Part shown: in pieces, positions 14,837-23,138 of the stretch | How positions within the stretch are numbered: position 1 is the first letter of the stretch | How the letters are laid out: the number at the start of each line of letters is the position of its first letter | Source: Saprospiraceae bacterium | Lineage (GTDB): Bacteria; Bacteroidota; Bacteroidia; Chitinophagales; Saprospiraceae | Assembly (NCBI GenBank): GCA_025056735.1 | Contig: JANWVR010000097.1 | Span: 1-59,565 of the forward strand | Direction of reading: 5' to 3' | Length of the DNA stretch: 59,565 nt | Translations under genes and position numbers: made by a program | The notes under the pieces: model-generated | Databases searched by the model: none | Told to the model about the DNA's origin: nothing | What the model saw: the letters and a program-made list of their open reading frames with translations, nothing else

Positions 14837-16903
14837 ATGCCTGTATTTACCCGCTTACTGTTTTACCTGCTCCTACTGGCCCTGATGGCCTGTCGCCAAA
14901 CACCGCCTCCGCCCAAAGCAGACACCGCTGCGGAGGAGCGCGTTATCCTGGACTCCTTCGCTGACCTGCAAATCCTGCGCTACGACCTACCTGGCTGGGA
15001 CGAGCTAAGCCTGCGGCAAAAAACCTTCATTTACTACCTCAGCGAAGCCGCCCTCGCGGGCCGCGATATCATTTATGACCAGCATTGCAAGTACAACCTG
15101 ACGGTGCGCAAGACCATTGAAGCCATCTTCAACACCTGGAAAGGCGACCGCACCACTCCCGAATGGAAGACCTTCGAGACCTACGCCAAGCGCGTGTGGT
15201 TCAGCAACGGTATCCACCACCACTACAACGAGGTGAAAATTCAACCCGAATTCTCGCCCGAATACTTCGCGAGCTTAGTCAAAGGCGCCGACCCTAAAGC
15301 GCTGCCTATTAAAGAAGGCCAGACTCCTGCTGCTTTGCTGGATACGCTGGCGCGTGTGATGTTCGACCCGAATTTTATGCCCAAACGCACCAACAAAGAA
15401 GCCGGAGTGGATGTCGTGCTCACCTCCGCCGTCCATTTTTATGAAAACATCACCGCCGATGAGGTGGATCGCTTTTATCAACAACAACTGCGCGCCGCCG
15501 GCCCCAACCCGCCTATGGTGGGCCTCAACTCCAAACTCATCGGCGTCAAAGGCGGAAAACCCTATGAGCGCGTCTGGCGCGCCGGCGACGGCATGTACGG
15601 ACCGGCCATTGACCGAATTGTCGAAAACTTAGAAAAGGCCACTCCCTTTGCTGAAAACGAACAGCAGCAAAAGGCTATCCGGCTGCTCATCGAGTACTAC
15701 CGCACGGGCGACCTGCGCAAGTTCGACGAGTACAACATTGCCTGGGTGAAAGACACCACCAGTACCGTGGATTTCATCAACGGCTTCATCGAAGTCTATC
15801 ACGACCCTAAAGGCTACAAGGCCGACTGGGAAGCCGTCGTGCAGTACAACGACCCCGAAGCCACGCGCAAAATGGCCATCATCAGCAAGAACGCCCAGTA
15901 TTTTGAGGACAACAGCCCCATCGCGCCGGCCTACCGGAAAAAAGAGGCCAAAGGCATCTCTTACCGCGTCATCAATGTGGCCATGGAAGGCGGCGACTGC
16001 GCGCCTTCGACGCCTATTGGCATCAACCTGCCCAACTCCGAGTGGATACGCGCGCAACACGGCTCCAAGTCCATCAGCCTCAACAACATCGAGAACGCCT
16101 ACGCTCGCTCGGGCGGCGCGGCAGCAACGGCCGAATTTGCCCACGACGAAGAAGAAGTAGCCTTAGCCAAACGCTACGGCGAAGCGGTCAGCAAGATGCA
16201 CACAGCCCTGCACGAGGTTATCGGCCACGCCAGCGGCCAGCTGAAACCGGGCGTGCCTCAACCCAGTGCTACGCTCAAGCAATACGCCAGTACCCTGGAA
16301 GAGGCCCGTGCTGACTTAGTGGCGCTCTACTTCTTGCCCGACCCGAAACTGGTCGAATGGGGCGTCATGCCCGACACGCTGGCCTATCGTACCGGCTACG
16401 ATTACTATCTGCGCAACGGCCTGCTTCAACAGCTGCGTCGCATTCAACCTGGGCAAAATCTGGAACAGGACCACATGCGCAACCGCCACTTAGTCTCTTC
16501 CTGGGTGCTCGAGCGTGCCCAGGCCGACAGCGCCGTGGTCAAATTAGCGCGCAATGGCAAGACTTACATTGACATCCGCAACTACGCCCGCGTACGCGCG
16601 CTCTTTGGCCAGTTGCTTGCCGAAGTGCAGCGCATCAAGTCCGAGGGCGATTTCAACGCCGCCCGCCGATTGGTAGAAACCTACGGCATCCGCGTGGACT
16701 CCCACCTCGTACAGCAAGTGCGCGACCGCTATGCCAACCTACCGACCAAGCCCTATTCGGGTTTCGTGCAGCCGCGCTTGGTGGCCGTCAGGGATGCCCA
16801 GGGCAACATCACCGACGTGCGGGTAGAGGTGGAGATGGACTTTGTGCAGCAAATGCTCCGCTTCGGGCGCGACTATGCCTTCCTGCCCGTGCGCAACGAC
16901 TGA
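14837..16903 (+). CDS. Dipeptidyl peptidase III-family zinc peptidase (M49), lipoprotein
   Basis: A 688-residue M49-family metallopeptidase, which removes dipeptides from the N-terminus of peptides. The family's HEXXGH zinc motif is HEVIGH (459-464) and the third ligand motif is EEARAD (488-493). The N-terminus MPVFTRLLFYLLLLALMAC is a lipoprotein signal with lipobox LMAC, so the mature enzyme should be anchored by C19 in an envelope membrane rather than free in the cytosol as in eukaryotes. ATG 14837 is chosen because it begins this signal; an in-frame start at 14720 would fall inside the tRNA terminator. Length fits bacterial DPP III members. It probably degrades short peptides in the periplasm or at the cell surface. 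Confidence 0.9.
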   Translation: MPVFTRLLFYLLLLALMACRQTPPPPKADTAAEERVILDSFADLQILRYDLPGWDELSLRQKTFIYYLSEAALAGRDIIYDQHCKYNLTVRKTIEAIFNTWKGDRTTPEWKTFETYAKRVWFSNGIHHHYNEVKIQPEFSPEYFASLVKGADPKALPIKEGQTPAALLDTLARVMFDPNFMPKRTNKEAGVDVVLTSAVHFYENITADEVDRFYQQQLRAAGPNPPMVGLNSKLIGVKGGKPYERVWRAGDGMYGPAIDRIVENLEKATPFAENEQQQKAIRLLIEYYRTGDLRKFDEYNIAWVKDTTSTVDFINGFIEVYHDPKGYKADWEAVVQYNDPEATRKMAIISKNAQYFEDNSPIAPAYRKKEAKGISYRVINVAMEGGDCAPSTPIGINLPNSEWIRAQHGSKSISLNNIENAYARSGGAAATAEFAHDEEEVALAKRYGEAVSKMHTALHEVIGHASGQLKPGVPQPSATLKQYASTLEEARADLVALYFLPDPKLVEWGVMPDTLAYRTGYDYYLRNGLLQQLRRIQPGQNLEQDHMRNRHLVSSWVLERAQADSAVVKLARNGKTYIDIRNYARVRALFGQLLAEVQRIKSEGDFNAARRLVETYGIRVDSHLVQQVRDRYANLPTKPYSGFVQPRLVAVRDAQGNITDVRVEVEMDFVQQMLRFGRDYAFLPVRND

Positions 16904-16967
16904 TCTTCGCCAGCGACAACAGCGTTTTTTCTGCAAACCTATCCGCCTTTGGCCGGCAAAGAGGCAG

Positions 16968-16976
16968 CATCTTTGC
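16968..16976 (+). promoter_or_regulatory. -7-like promoter element CATCTTTGC
   Basis: One mismatch to TAnnTTTGC, 27 bases upstream of the mvaD start. An upstream TTG exists but at only 16 bases, shorter than usual. Confidence 0.4.
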
Positions 16977-17003
16977 CGCGCGTAAACCGCCTTTCATAAC
17001 AGC

Positions 17004-18095
17004 ATGGCCAACTACGAAAATCCGCGCTTGGTGCTCGACTCCTCCCGCCCGCCCGAACCCGGAAGGGTCACCTGGAGAAGTCCCAGCAATATTGCCATCG
17101 TCAAATACTGGGGCAAACACAGCGTGCAACTGCCGCGAAACCCTTCCATCAGCCTCACCCTGACGGCCGCCTGCACCGACATGACGCTCGAATACGCGCT
17201 GAAAGAGCACCCAGACCCGAAAATTGACCTGGCGTTTTTCTTCGAGGACAGACCCAACGAGGCCTTCCACAGCAAAGTGGTAGCCTTTTTGGAAAGCATA
17301 ACGCCCATCTTTCCCTTCCTCCGGCAGCTGAAGTTGACCCTGCGCACCTCAAACTCCTTTCCGCATTCGACGGGCATCGCTTCGTCGGCTTCCAGCATGT
17401 CGGCCTTAGCGCTGTGCCTGTGCTCGTTGGAGCACCGCTTCTTCCAGACGTTGCCTGACGACGATGCCTTTGACCGCAAGGCTTCCTACGTGGCCCGCCT
17501 GGGTAGCGGCAGTGCATGTCGTTCTATCTATCCCTATGCGGCGCTATGGGGACACACACCCGCCTTCCCAGGCTCGTCTGACGAGTGTGCTGTGTCGTTA
17601 GAGGCACAATTACATCCGGTATTCAAAACCTTTCGCGACGACGTGCTGGTAGTGAGCGCCGCCGAGAAGGCCGTCAGCAGCCGGGCAGGGCACGCGCTCA
17701 TGGAGGGCAATCCGTTTTCCGAAACGCGCTATACCCAGGCGCGTCTGCGGACGGCCCAGCTTTTAGAGGCGCTCCGCAGCGGCGATGTAGAGACCTTCGG
17801 GCAAATCGCTGAAGGCGAAGCCCTCGCTCTGCATGCGCTCATGATGTGTAGTCAGCCGCCTTACCTGCTCCTGCAGCCCAACACCGTGGCCATTCTGCAC
17901 CATGTGCGCGCCTTCCGACAGGAAACGCGCCTGCCAGTGTACTTCACCCTCGACGCCGGGCCAAACGTTCATCTTCTCTATCCCGCCCAACATGCCGATG
18001 CTGTGCGCCCCTGGGTCGAGAGCGCGCTAAAGCCGTTGTGCGAAAATAACTTTTACTTAGCCGACAGCGCCGGCGAAGGGCCCGAGGAACTGTAG
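17004..18095 (+). CDS. mvaD: Diphosphomevalonate decarboxylase
   Basis: A 363-residue GHMP-family enzyme that converts mevalonate diphosphate plus ATP to isopentenyl diphosphate, ADP, phosphate and CO2. Family landmarks are SNIAIVKYWGKH near the N-terminus, RNPSISLTL, the GHMP loop in PHSTGIASSASSMSALAL, GSGSACRSIYP and the C-terminal TLDAGPNVHLL that carries the catalytic Asp. Mevalonate-pathway isoprenoid synthesis is found in some Bacteroidota lineages in place of the MEP pathway; the other pathway genes are not in this window. It is cytoplasmic, about the usual size for the family, and convergent with a secreted-protein gene. Confidence 0.9.
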   Translation: MANYENPRLVLDSSRPPEPGRVTWRSPSNIAIVKYWGKHSVQLPRNPSISLTLTAACTDMTLEYALKEHPDPKIDLAFFFEDRPNEAFHSKVVAFLESITPIFPFLRQLKLTLRTSNSFPHSTGIASSASSMSALALCLCSLEHRFFQTLPDDDAFDRKASYVARLGSGSACRSIYPYAALWGHTPAFPGSSDECAVSLEAQLHPVFKTFRDDVLVVSAAEKAVSSRAGHALMEGNPFSETRYTQARLRTAQLLEALRSGDVETFGQIAEGEALALHALMMCSQPPYLLLQPNTVAILHHVRAFRQETRLPVYFTLDAGPNVHLLYPAQHADAVRPWVESALKPLCENNFYLADSAGEGPEEL

Positions 18096-18149
18096 TTGCC
18101 TTTTTCCGCGGACAGGATAGCCATCACCTCGCGGGCAGAAGCATTATCA

Positions 18150-18992
18150 TCAGAACCGCACCGTCACCGCGGCTCCTAATCCCGTGGGCGCCACGGACAT
18201 ACTCCAGGAAGGTTTTGGCTGTGGCGGAGGCGCCGCCCCGTAAAAGCCCAGCTTCTCGTTGTACTGGCGGATGGCTGGCCCGAAGTGATTGGCTGCCTCA
18301 AGGGTGGTAGCCGTGCCAATAATACTTGCGAGGGCGCCTACTCCAAAGAGCATCCAGCCGCCCAGCGGGCTTCTCTTTGGGCCATTGTCGTATCGGTATG
18401 AGCTTCCAAAAGAAGTGTAGATGTAGCCTTCATCGCGGTCAGCCATGTTGATAATGGCCAATGTAAGACCAGTAGTGCCTACCAAGGCACCCAGATAAAT
18501 CAGGGGGACGCCTGTAACGACCGCTTCACGCCCCTTCTCAAACTCCTTCAGCGCCTCCGGGCAATACGCCTGCACGTACGCGCGGGCCACGCGCATGTTA
18601 ATAGGATGGCCGTTCATCATAAAGTGCGAGCCGCCCGTGTATTGAATGTAGGCATTTCCCGCGGTTTCTAACGTCAGGATGGAGCGCTCGCCTCGAGGCG
18701 ACACGTTCCGATTGGGCAGCGCACCCGGCGCTACTCTGCTCGAACAGGGAGCAAAGCGCTCCACCGTTCCGTTGCCCAAGCGGATGTAATCAATGTCGCA
18801 GACCTCGTAGACGTATATTGGCCCCTCCAAATTGTCAGAGCGATAAAAACGCACCGTTGTGGACGTTATTTCCACGACTTTGGCCTCAATGGTCCTTCCC
18901 TGGCGAAGGAAAATGCGATCTTGGGCGTGCGACGCCCCTGCGGCGAGCCAGCTCAAGCCGCACAGCAGCAAAACAACACGGAAGTACTTCAT
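18150..18992 (-). CDS. Secreted/membrane protein with an N-terminal beta-barrel-like domain, unknown function
   Basis: A 280-residue protein with a clear signal peptide (MKYFRVVLLLCGLSWLAAGASHAQ). Residues about 25-75 (DRIFLRQGRTIEAKVVEITSTTVRFYRSDNLEGPIYVYEVCDIDYIRL) form a small beta domain often seen at the start of Bacteroidota exported proteins. A middle region is basic and Tyr-rich. Two hydrophobic stretches, VPLIYLGALVGTTGLTLAIINM and GGWMLFGVGALASIIGTATTLEAA, look like paired membrane helices. No catalytic motif is visible and I do not recognise a function. It stands alone between convergent mvaD and divergent cytochrome c peroxidase. Confidence 0.65.
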   Translation of the reverse strand: MKYFRVVLLLCGLSWLAAGASHAQDRIFLRQGRTIEAKVVEITSTTVRFYRSDNLEGPIYVYEVCDIDYIRLGNGTVERFAPCSSRVAPGALPNRNVSPRGERSILTLETAGNAYIQYTGGSHFMMNGHPINMRVARAYVQAYCPEALKEFEKGREAVVTGVPLIYLGALVGTTGLTLAIINMADRDEGYIYTSFGSSYRYDNGPKRSPLGGWMLFGVGALASIIGTATTLEAANHFGPAIRQYNEKLGFYGAAPPPQPKPSWSMSVAPTGLGAAVTVRF

Positions 18993-19163
18993 GATACTTT
19001 GTGGTAATAGCGTTTATGAAAGAACTCATTTCGGGCCTTGGCGCTTTCAGCATTAAAGATATAGGGCGAAAAGGGTATATTCCAAGCCTTGAATGTAAGT
19101 TTAACATTTTGCTAACCCTTTCCTAAGACGGCGCTAACACAGTGCAAAATCAGCGTCTGTATT

Positions 19164-19195
19164 TTGGGCCGGTCTGCCGGTAGTCCTACCTTTGC
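19164..19195 (+). promoter_or_regulatory. Promoter TTG -20- TACCTTTGC of the cytochrome c peroxidase gene
   Basis: TTG at 19164-19166 and TACCTTTGC at 19187-19195 with a 20-base spacer make one of the best -33/-7 pairs in the window. The box ends 7 bases before the ATG at 19203, so the 5' leader would be very short. Confidence 0.7.
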
Positions 19196-19202
19196 AAAGC
19201 AT

Positions 19203-20153
19203 ATGAAACACGCCTTTTTCGTCTCGGTTATCCTGGGGGCAAGTCTCATAGGGCTGACGGCTTTTCAGCCGGAGCGGCGCGAAGACCTGACGCGCGAGGA
19301 ATTGGGCCGTCTGCTGTTTGAGGACAAAGAATTATCGGCCGATAGGAGCATTAGCTGCGCCTCGTGCCATATACCTGCTTTTGCCTTTGGCGACACAGCG
19401 GCTGTAAGCCTGGGGGTAGGCGGTCAGAAAGGCACGCGCAACACGCCGGCGATCACCAACATGTCGTTTCGCTCCAGCTTCTTTTGGGACGGGCGGGCTG
19501 CCTCGCTGGAAGAGCAGGTTTTGCGCCCGATTGAAAACCCCATTGAGATGGCGCTGCCGCTATCGGAAGCGGTAGCCCGCCTGCGCGCCAACGCGCGCTA
19601 CGCCGGCTACTTTCAGACACTCTACGGCCGCGCACCCGACACGACGACACTGGCCGATGCGCTGGCGGCTTTTATCCGAACCTTAGAAACCGCTGACACG
19701 CCCTTCGACCGCTGGATGCGCGGCGACGAGCAGGCCATGAGCGCCGCCGCCGTGCGCGGCCGCACCATCTTCATGAACAAGGGCAAGTGCTTCGACTGCC
19801 ACTTTGGGCCTGACTTCACAGGCGATGAGTTTCGCAACATCGGCCTCTTCAACGGCAAAGACCTCAACGACCCGGGCCGCTTTGCCGTCACCCAAGACTC
19901 GGCTGACCTGGGCCGCTTCAAAGTGCCTGGCCTGCGCAACGTGGCCGTCTCGGCGCCCTACATGCACGACGGCTCTTTTCGCACCCTGCGCGAAGTGATT
20001 GATTACTACGACAACCCCGACCGCTTCGTGCCCAACAGCATCGGCCGCGACACGCTGCTGGCTCGCCCGTTGGGGCTGACCGATGCCGAAAAAGACGACT
20101 TAGAGGCCTTCCTGCGCGCGCTGACCGACGACCGCTTTGCGCGAAAGCCCTGA
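19203..20153 (+). CDS. Di-heme cytochrome c peroxidase (MauG/CcpA family)
   Basis: A 316-residue exported protein. After a signal peptide (MKHAFFVSVILGASLIGLTAF) come two heme c motifs, CASCH (52-56) and CFDCH (196-200), plus the C-terminal APYMHDGSF region typical of bacterial di-heme peroxidases. Known members reduce H2O2 in the periplasm with electrons from small c-type cytochromes, or oxidise other substrates (MauG-like). ATG 19203 is used because the in-frame ATG at 19164 lies inside the promoter. Heme attachment would depend on the CcmE/CcmF system encoded 7 kb to the left. Confidence 0.9.
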   Translation: MKHAFFVSVILGASLIGLTAFQPERREDLTREELGRLLFEDKELSADRSISCASCHIPAFAFGDTAAVSLGVGGQKGTRNTPAITNMSFRSSFFWDGRAASLEEQVLRPIENPIEMALPLSEAVARLRANARYAGYFQTLYGRAPDTTTLADALAAFIRTLETADTPFDRWMRGDEQAMSAAAVRGRTIFMNKGKCFDCHFGPDFTGDEFRNIGLFNGKDLNDPGRFAVTQDSADLGRFKVPGLRNVAVSAPYMHDGSFRTLREVIDYYDNPDRFVPNSIGRDTLLARPLGLTDAEKDDLEAFLRALTDDRFARKP

Positions 20154-20267
20154 CTGCTCCAGATGGGCGCGCCGGGGCACCTCTCTCGCCGGCCAGCATA
20201 AGAGCGTTCACTCTGCAAAATAATCTGCAAAAATCTATAAAACAATGCCTGGCTTCCGCGCGGGGGG

Positions 20268-20276
20268 TACTTTTGC
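20268..20276 (+). promoter_or_regulatory. -7 promoter element TACTTTTGC
   Basis: An exact TAnnTTTGC match upstream of the DUF2911 gene, leaving a leader of roughly 85 bases. It supports the start at 20368 rather than the in-frame ATG at 20245. Confidence 0.45.
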
Positions 20277-20367
20277 GGTAGAGCGCCCGCCGCTCTTTAA
20301 CCTTTTCCCAAAACCCGTGTTTACCGACCCGATAGACAATTATTCACTAAAACCTGGTTTTTTCAGC

Positions 20368-21225
20368 ATGAAAAACTTGCTTCAGACCCTCGTTTTCGCT
20401 TTGTTGCTGGGCGCATCGTCGCTATTCGCCCAAATCAAGACCCCCCAACCCAGCCCGCTGGGCAACCTCAGCCAGGTTGTCGGCTTAGTCAAAATTGATG
20501 TTGAGTACTCGCGTCCCAGCGCTAAAGGGCGCAAAATCTTCGGAGGATTGGTGCCCTACGGCGAAATGTGGCGTACCGGCGCTAATGCCTCCACAAAAAT
20601 TACCTTCGCCGATGAGGTAAAAGTCAACTACGTCAACCTACCCAAAGGTTCGTACGCCCTTTACACCATCCCTGGCGAGAAGGAATGGACAATTATTTTC
20701 TATAAGAATACCTCCTTCTGGGGCGTGCCTGACGCCAAATCGTTCAAAGAAGAGGACGTCGCTGCCCGATTTAAAGTACCGGTGAAGACCGTCGCCGAAA
20801 AAGTGGAAACCTTCACTATCAACATCGGCAACCTGACCAACAGCAGTGCAGACCTGGAACTGGTCTGGGAAAACACGAAGGTGGTTATCCCGATTCAGGT
20901 GGACACCGACTCCAAGGTCATGGCCGACATCAAATCCACAATGGCTGGCCCAAAAGCCAATGACTACTATGCCGCTGCTCGCTACTACTACGAGGAAGAT
21001 AAAGACATGCAGCAGGCGCTGGAGTGGGTGAACAAAAACATTGAGATGGCTGGCGAGAAATTCTGGGTGCTGCGCCTGAAAGCCAACATTCTGGCCAAAT
21101 TGGGCCGCTACCAAGAGGCGATAGCTACGGCCAACCGCAGCACCGAATTGGCTAAAGCCGACGGCAACACCGACTATCCGCGTATGAACGAGGAGTCCAT
21201 CGCGGAGTGGAAAAAGAAGCTGTAA
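20368..21225 (+). CDS. DUF2911 domain protein with TPR-like C-terminus
   Basis: A 285-residue exported protein: signal peptide MKNLLQTLVFALLLGASSLFAQ, then a DUF2911 domain recognisable by PSPLGNLSQVVGLVKIDVEYSRPSA, VPYGEMWRTGANASTKITF and KGSYALYTIPGEKEWTIIF. The last 90 residues (ANDYYAAARYYYEEDKDMQQALEWVNKNIEMAGEKFWVLRLKANILAKLGRYQEAIATANRS) form helical TPR-like pairs. DUF2911 proteins are widespread in Bacteroidota; their biochemical function is unknown to me. A strong terminator follows the stop codon, so it is transcribed alone. Confidence 0.85.
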   Translation: MKNLLQTLVFALLLGASSLFAQIKTPQPSPLGNLSQVVGLVKIDVEYSRPSAKGRKIFGGLVPYGEMWRTGANASTKITFADEVKVNYVNLPKGSYALYTIPGEKEWTIIFYKNTSFWGVPDAKSFKEEDVAARFKVPVKTVAEKVETFTINIGNLTNSSADLELVWENTKVVIPIQVDTDSKVMADIKSTMAGPKANDYYAAARYYYEEDKDMQQALEWVNKNIEMAGEKFWVLRLKANILAKLGRYQEAIATANRSTELAKADGNTDYPRMNEESIAEWKKKL

Positions 21226-21257
21226 TACTCATCCCAAAACCTTAGAAACGCGTCAAA

Positions 21258-21289
21258 GCCTGCGTCGGCCTTCCGGCGCGGGCTTTTTG
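21258..21289 (+). terminator. Rho-independent terminator after the DUF2911 gene
   Basis: The 11-bp stem GCCTGCGTCGG / CCGGCGCGGGC (two G-U pairs) with loop CCTT is followed by TTTTT, 32 bases past the stop codon. Confidence 0.88.
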
Positions 21290-21422
21290 CTAAACCTGAG
21301 CGCTTCGTGAGGCAGGCTGTGTGCGGGAAAATTTCCGCTCATTCGAGCAAAAACCGCTTTCTGGCCGCGTCCAATACGCCGCGTTGTCGCTTCTTTGCAG
21401 GGCGTAAGAAACAAAGCATTCC

Positions 21423-23063
21423 ATGTCGAAAACAGCACTAAACGTAGAAGCCGAGAAGAATGCCGATGCCATGCGCTTAGCCGTGGGCAAAATGAACCGC
21501 CTGCTGGAACAGATAGCGCAGGGTGGCGGCAAAAAACGGATAGAGAAGTTGCACCAGGAGGGCAAGATGACGGCGCGTGAGCGGATAGATTATCTGCTCG
21601 ACCCTGGGGCGCCGCGCATCGAGATAGGCGCATTTGCCGGCTACGAGATGTACGCTGAGCACGGCGGCTGTCCAGCTGGCGGCGTAGTGGTCGTTATTGG
21701 TTATGTGCGCGGGCGCCAGGTGATCGTGGTGGCCAACGACGCTACGGTGAAGGCAGGCGCATGGTTTCCCATTACGGGCAAAAAGAACCTGCGCGCGCAG
21801 GAGATTGCCATGGAAAACCGCCTACCTATCATTTATTTAGTAGACAGCGCAGGCGTTTACTTGCCGATGCAAGACGAGATTTTCCCGGATAAAGAGCATT
21901 TTGGGCGTATCTTTCGCAATAACGCCCGCCTGTCTGCCGCCGGCATTCCGCAAATAGCGGCCATCATGGGCGCTTGCGTGGCCGGAGGCGCTTATCTACC
22001 CATCATGTCCGATGAGGCGCTCATTGTGGAGGGCACAGGGTCGGTCTTCCTTGCCGGGCCTTACTTAGTGAAGGCCGCTATTGGCGAACAGGTGGACAAG
22101 GAGACGCTCGGCGGCGCCAGCACGCATTCGGAAATATCCGGCGTTACAGACTACAAAATGCCCGACGACAAGACCTGTTTGGATACCATTAAAGCGTTGG
22201 TGGACAAGCTGGGCAAGCCGCAGTCTGCGGGCTTCGACCGGGTGGCACCTCGACCGCCTTTTGGCGACCCTAACGATATCTTTGAAATTTACCCGGAAAA
22301 CGGCGCCAAGCCTTACGATACTCTCGAACTCCTGCGGCGCATCGTGGACGACGGCCATTTAGTCCAGTACAAAGAACACTACGGCAAAACCATCATCACC
22401 GCGTATGCGCGCATTGATGGGTGGGCTGTGGGCATCGTGGCCAACAACCGGCAGGTGGTCAAAAATGCAAAAGGAGAAATCCAGTTTGGCGGCGTTATCT
22501 ATTCTGACTCTGCAGACAAGGCGACGCGCTTCATTCTGAACTGCAACCAGAAGAAAATTCCGCTGGTGTTTTTCCACGACGTTACGGGCTTCATGGTGGG
22601 GACGCGATCCGAGCACGGCGGTATCATCAAGGACGGCGCCAAGATGGTGAATGCCGTAGCCAACTCTACCGTGCCCAAATTCAGTGTGGTGGTGGGCAAC
22701 TCCTATGGCGCCGGCAACTACGCCATGTGTGGCAAAGCCTATGACCCCCGCCTCATCGTCGCCTGGCCTACGGCCAAAATTGCCGTCATGGGCGGCGACC
22801 AGGCGGCCAAGGTGCTGACGCAAATCCAGGTGCAGGCGCTTAAAGACAAGGGCAACCCAGCCGATCCGGAAGCAGAAAAGGCGCTTTACGAACAAATCAA
22901 AGCCCGCTACGACGCGCAAACAACGCCCTACTACGCAGCGGCCCGCTTGTGGGTGGACGCCATCATTGACCCGCGCGAAACGCGCCGCTGGATCAGCATG
23001 GGTATCGAGGCTGCCAACCATGCGCCCGTGGAGAAGTTCAACGTCGGTGTCATCCAGGTGTAG
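21423..23063 (+). CDS. Acyl-CoA carboxylase carboxyltransferase subunit (MCC-beta type)
   Basis: A 546-residue biotin-dependent carboxyltransferase. The N-terminal crotonase-like half contains LVDSAGVYLPMQDEIFPDKEHFGRIFRNNARLSAAGIPQIAAIMGACVAGGAYLPIMSDEA, whose layout matches 3-methylcrotonyl-CoA or geranyl-CoA carboxylase beta more than propionyl-CoA carboxylase. The C-terminal half has FFHDVTGFMVGTRSEHGGIIKDGAKMV and VVGNSYGAGNYAMCGKAYDPR. The enzyme transfers CO2 from carboxybiotin to an acyl-CoA, most likely 3-methylcrotonyl-CoA in leucine breakdown; propionyl-CoA remains possible. The biotin carboxylase/carrier chain is not adjacent. It is convergent with hflX. Confidence 0.88.
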   Translation: MSKTALNVEAEKNADAMRLAVGKMNRLLEQIAQGGGKKRIEKLHQEGKMTARERIDYLLDPGAPRIEIGAFAGYEMYAEHGGCPAGGVVVVIGYVRGRQVIVVANDATVKAGAWFPITGKKNLRAQEIAMENRLPIIYLVDSAGVYLPMQDEIFPDKEHFGRIFRNNARLSAAGIPQIAAIMGACVAGGAYLPIMSDEALIVEGTGSVFLAGPYLVKAAIGEQVDKETLGGASTHSEISGVTDYKMPDDKTCLDTIKALVDKLGKPQSAGFDRVAPRPPFGDPNDIFEIYPENGAKPYDTLELLRRIVDDGHLVQYKEHYGKTIITAYARIDGWAVGIVANNRQVVKNAKGEIQFGGVIYSDSADKATRFILNCNQKKIPLVFFHDVTGFMVGTRSEHGGIIKDGAKMVNAVANSTVPKFSVVVGNSYGAGNYAMCGKAYDPRLIVAWPTAKIAVMGGDQAAKVLTQIQVQALKDKGNPADPEAEKALYEQIKARYDAQTTPYYAAARLWVDAIIDPRETRRWISMGIEAANHAPVEKFNVGVIQV

Positions 23064-23138
23064 GGTAGGGCAGGGCGGCGCTTGAGCCTCCGGCCTACGG
23101 GGGCAGGTTTGAAAAGCCATTACAGGGCAAGCCCATGT

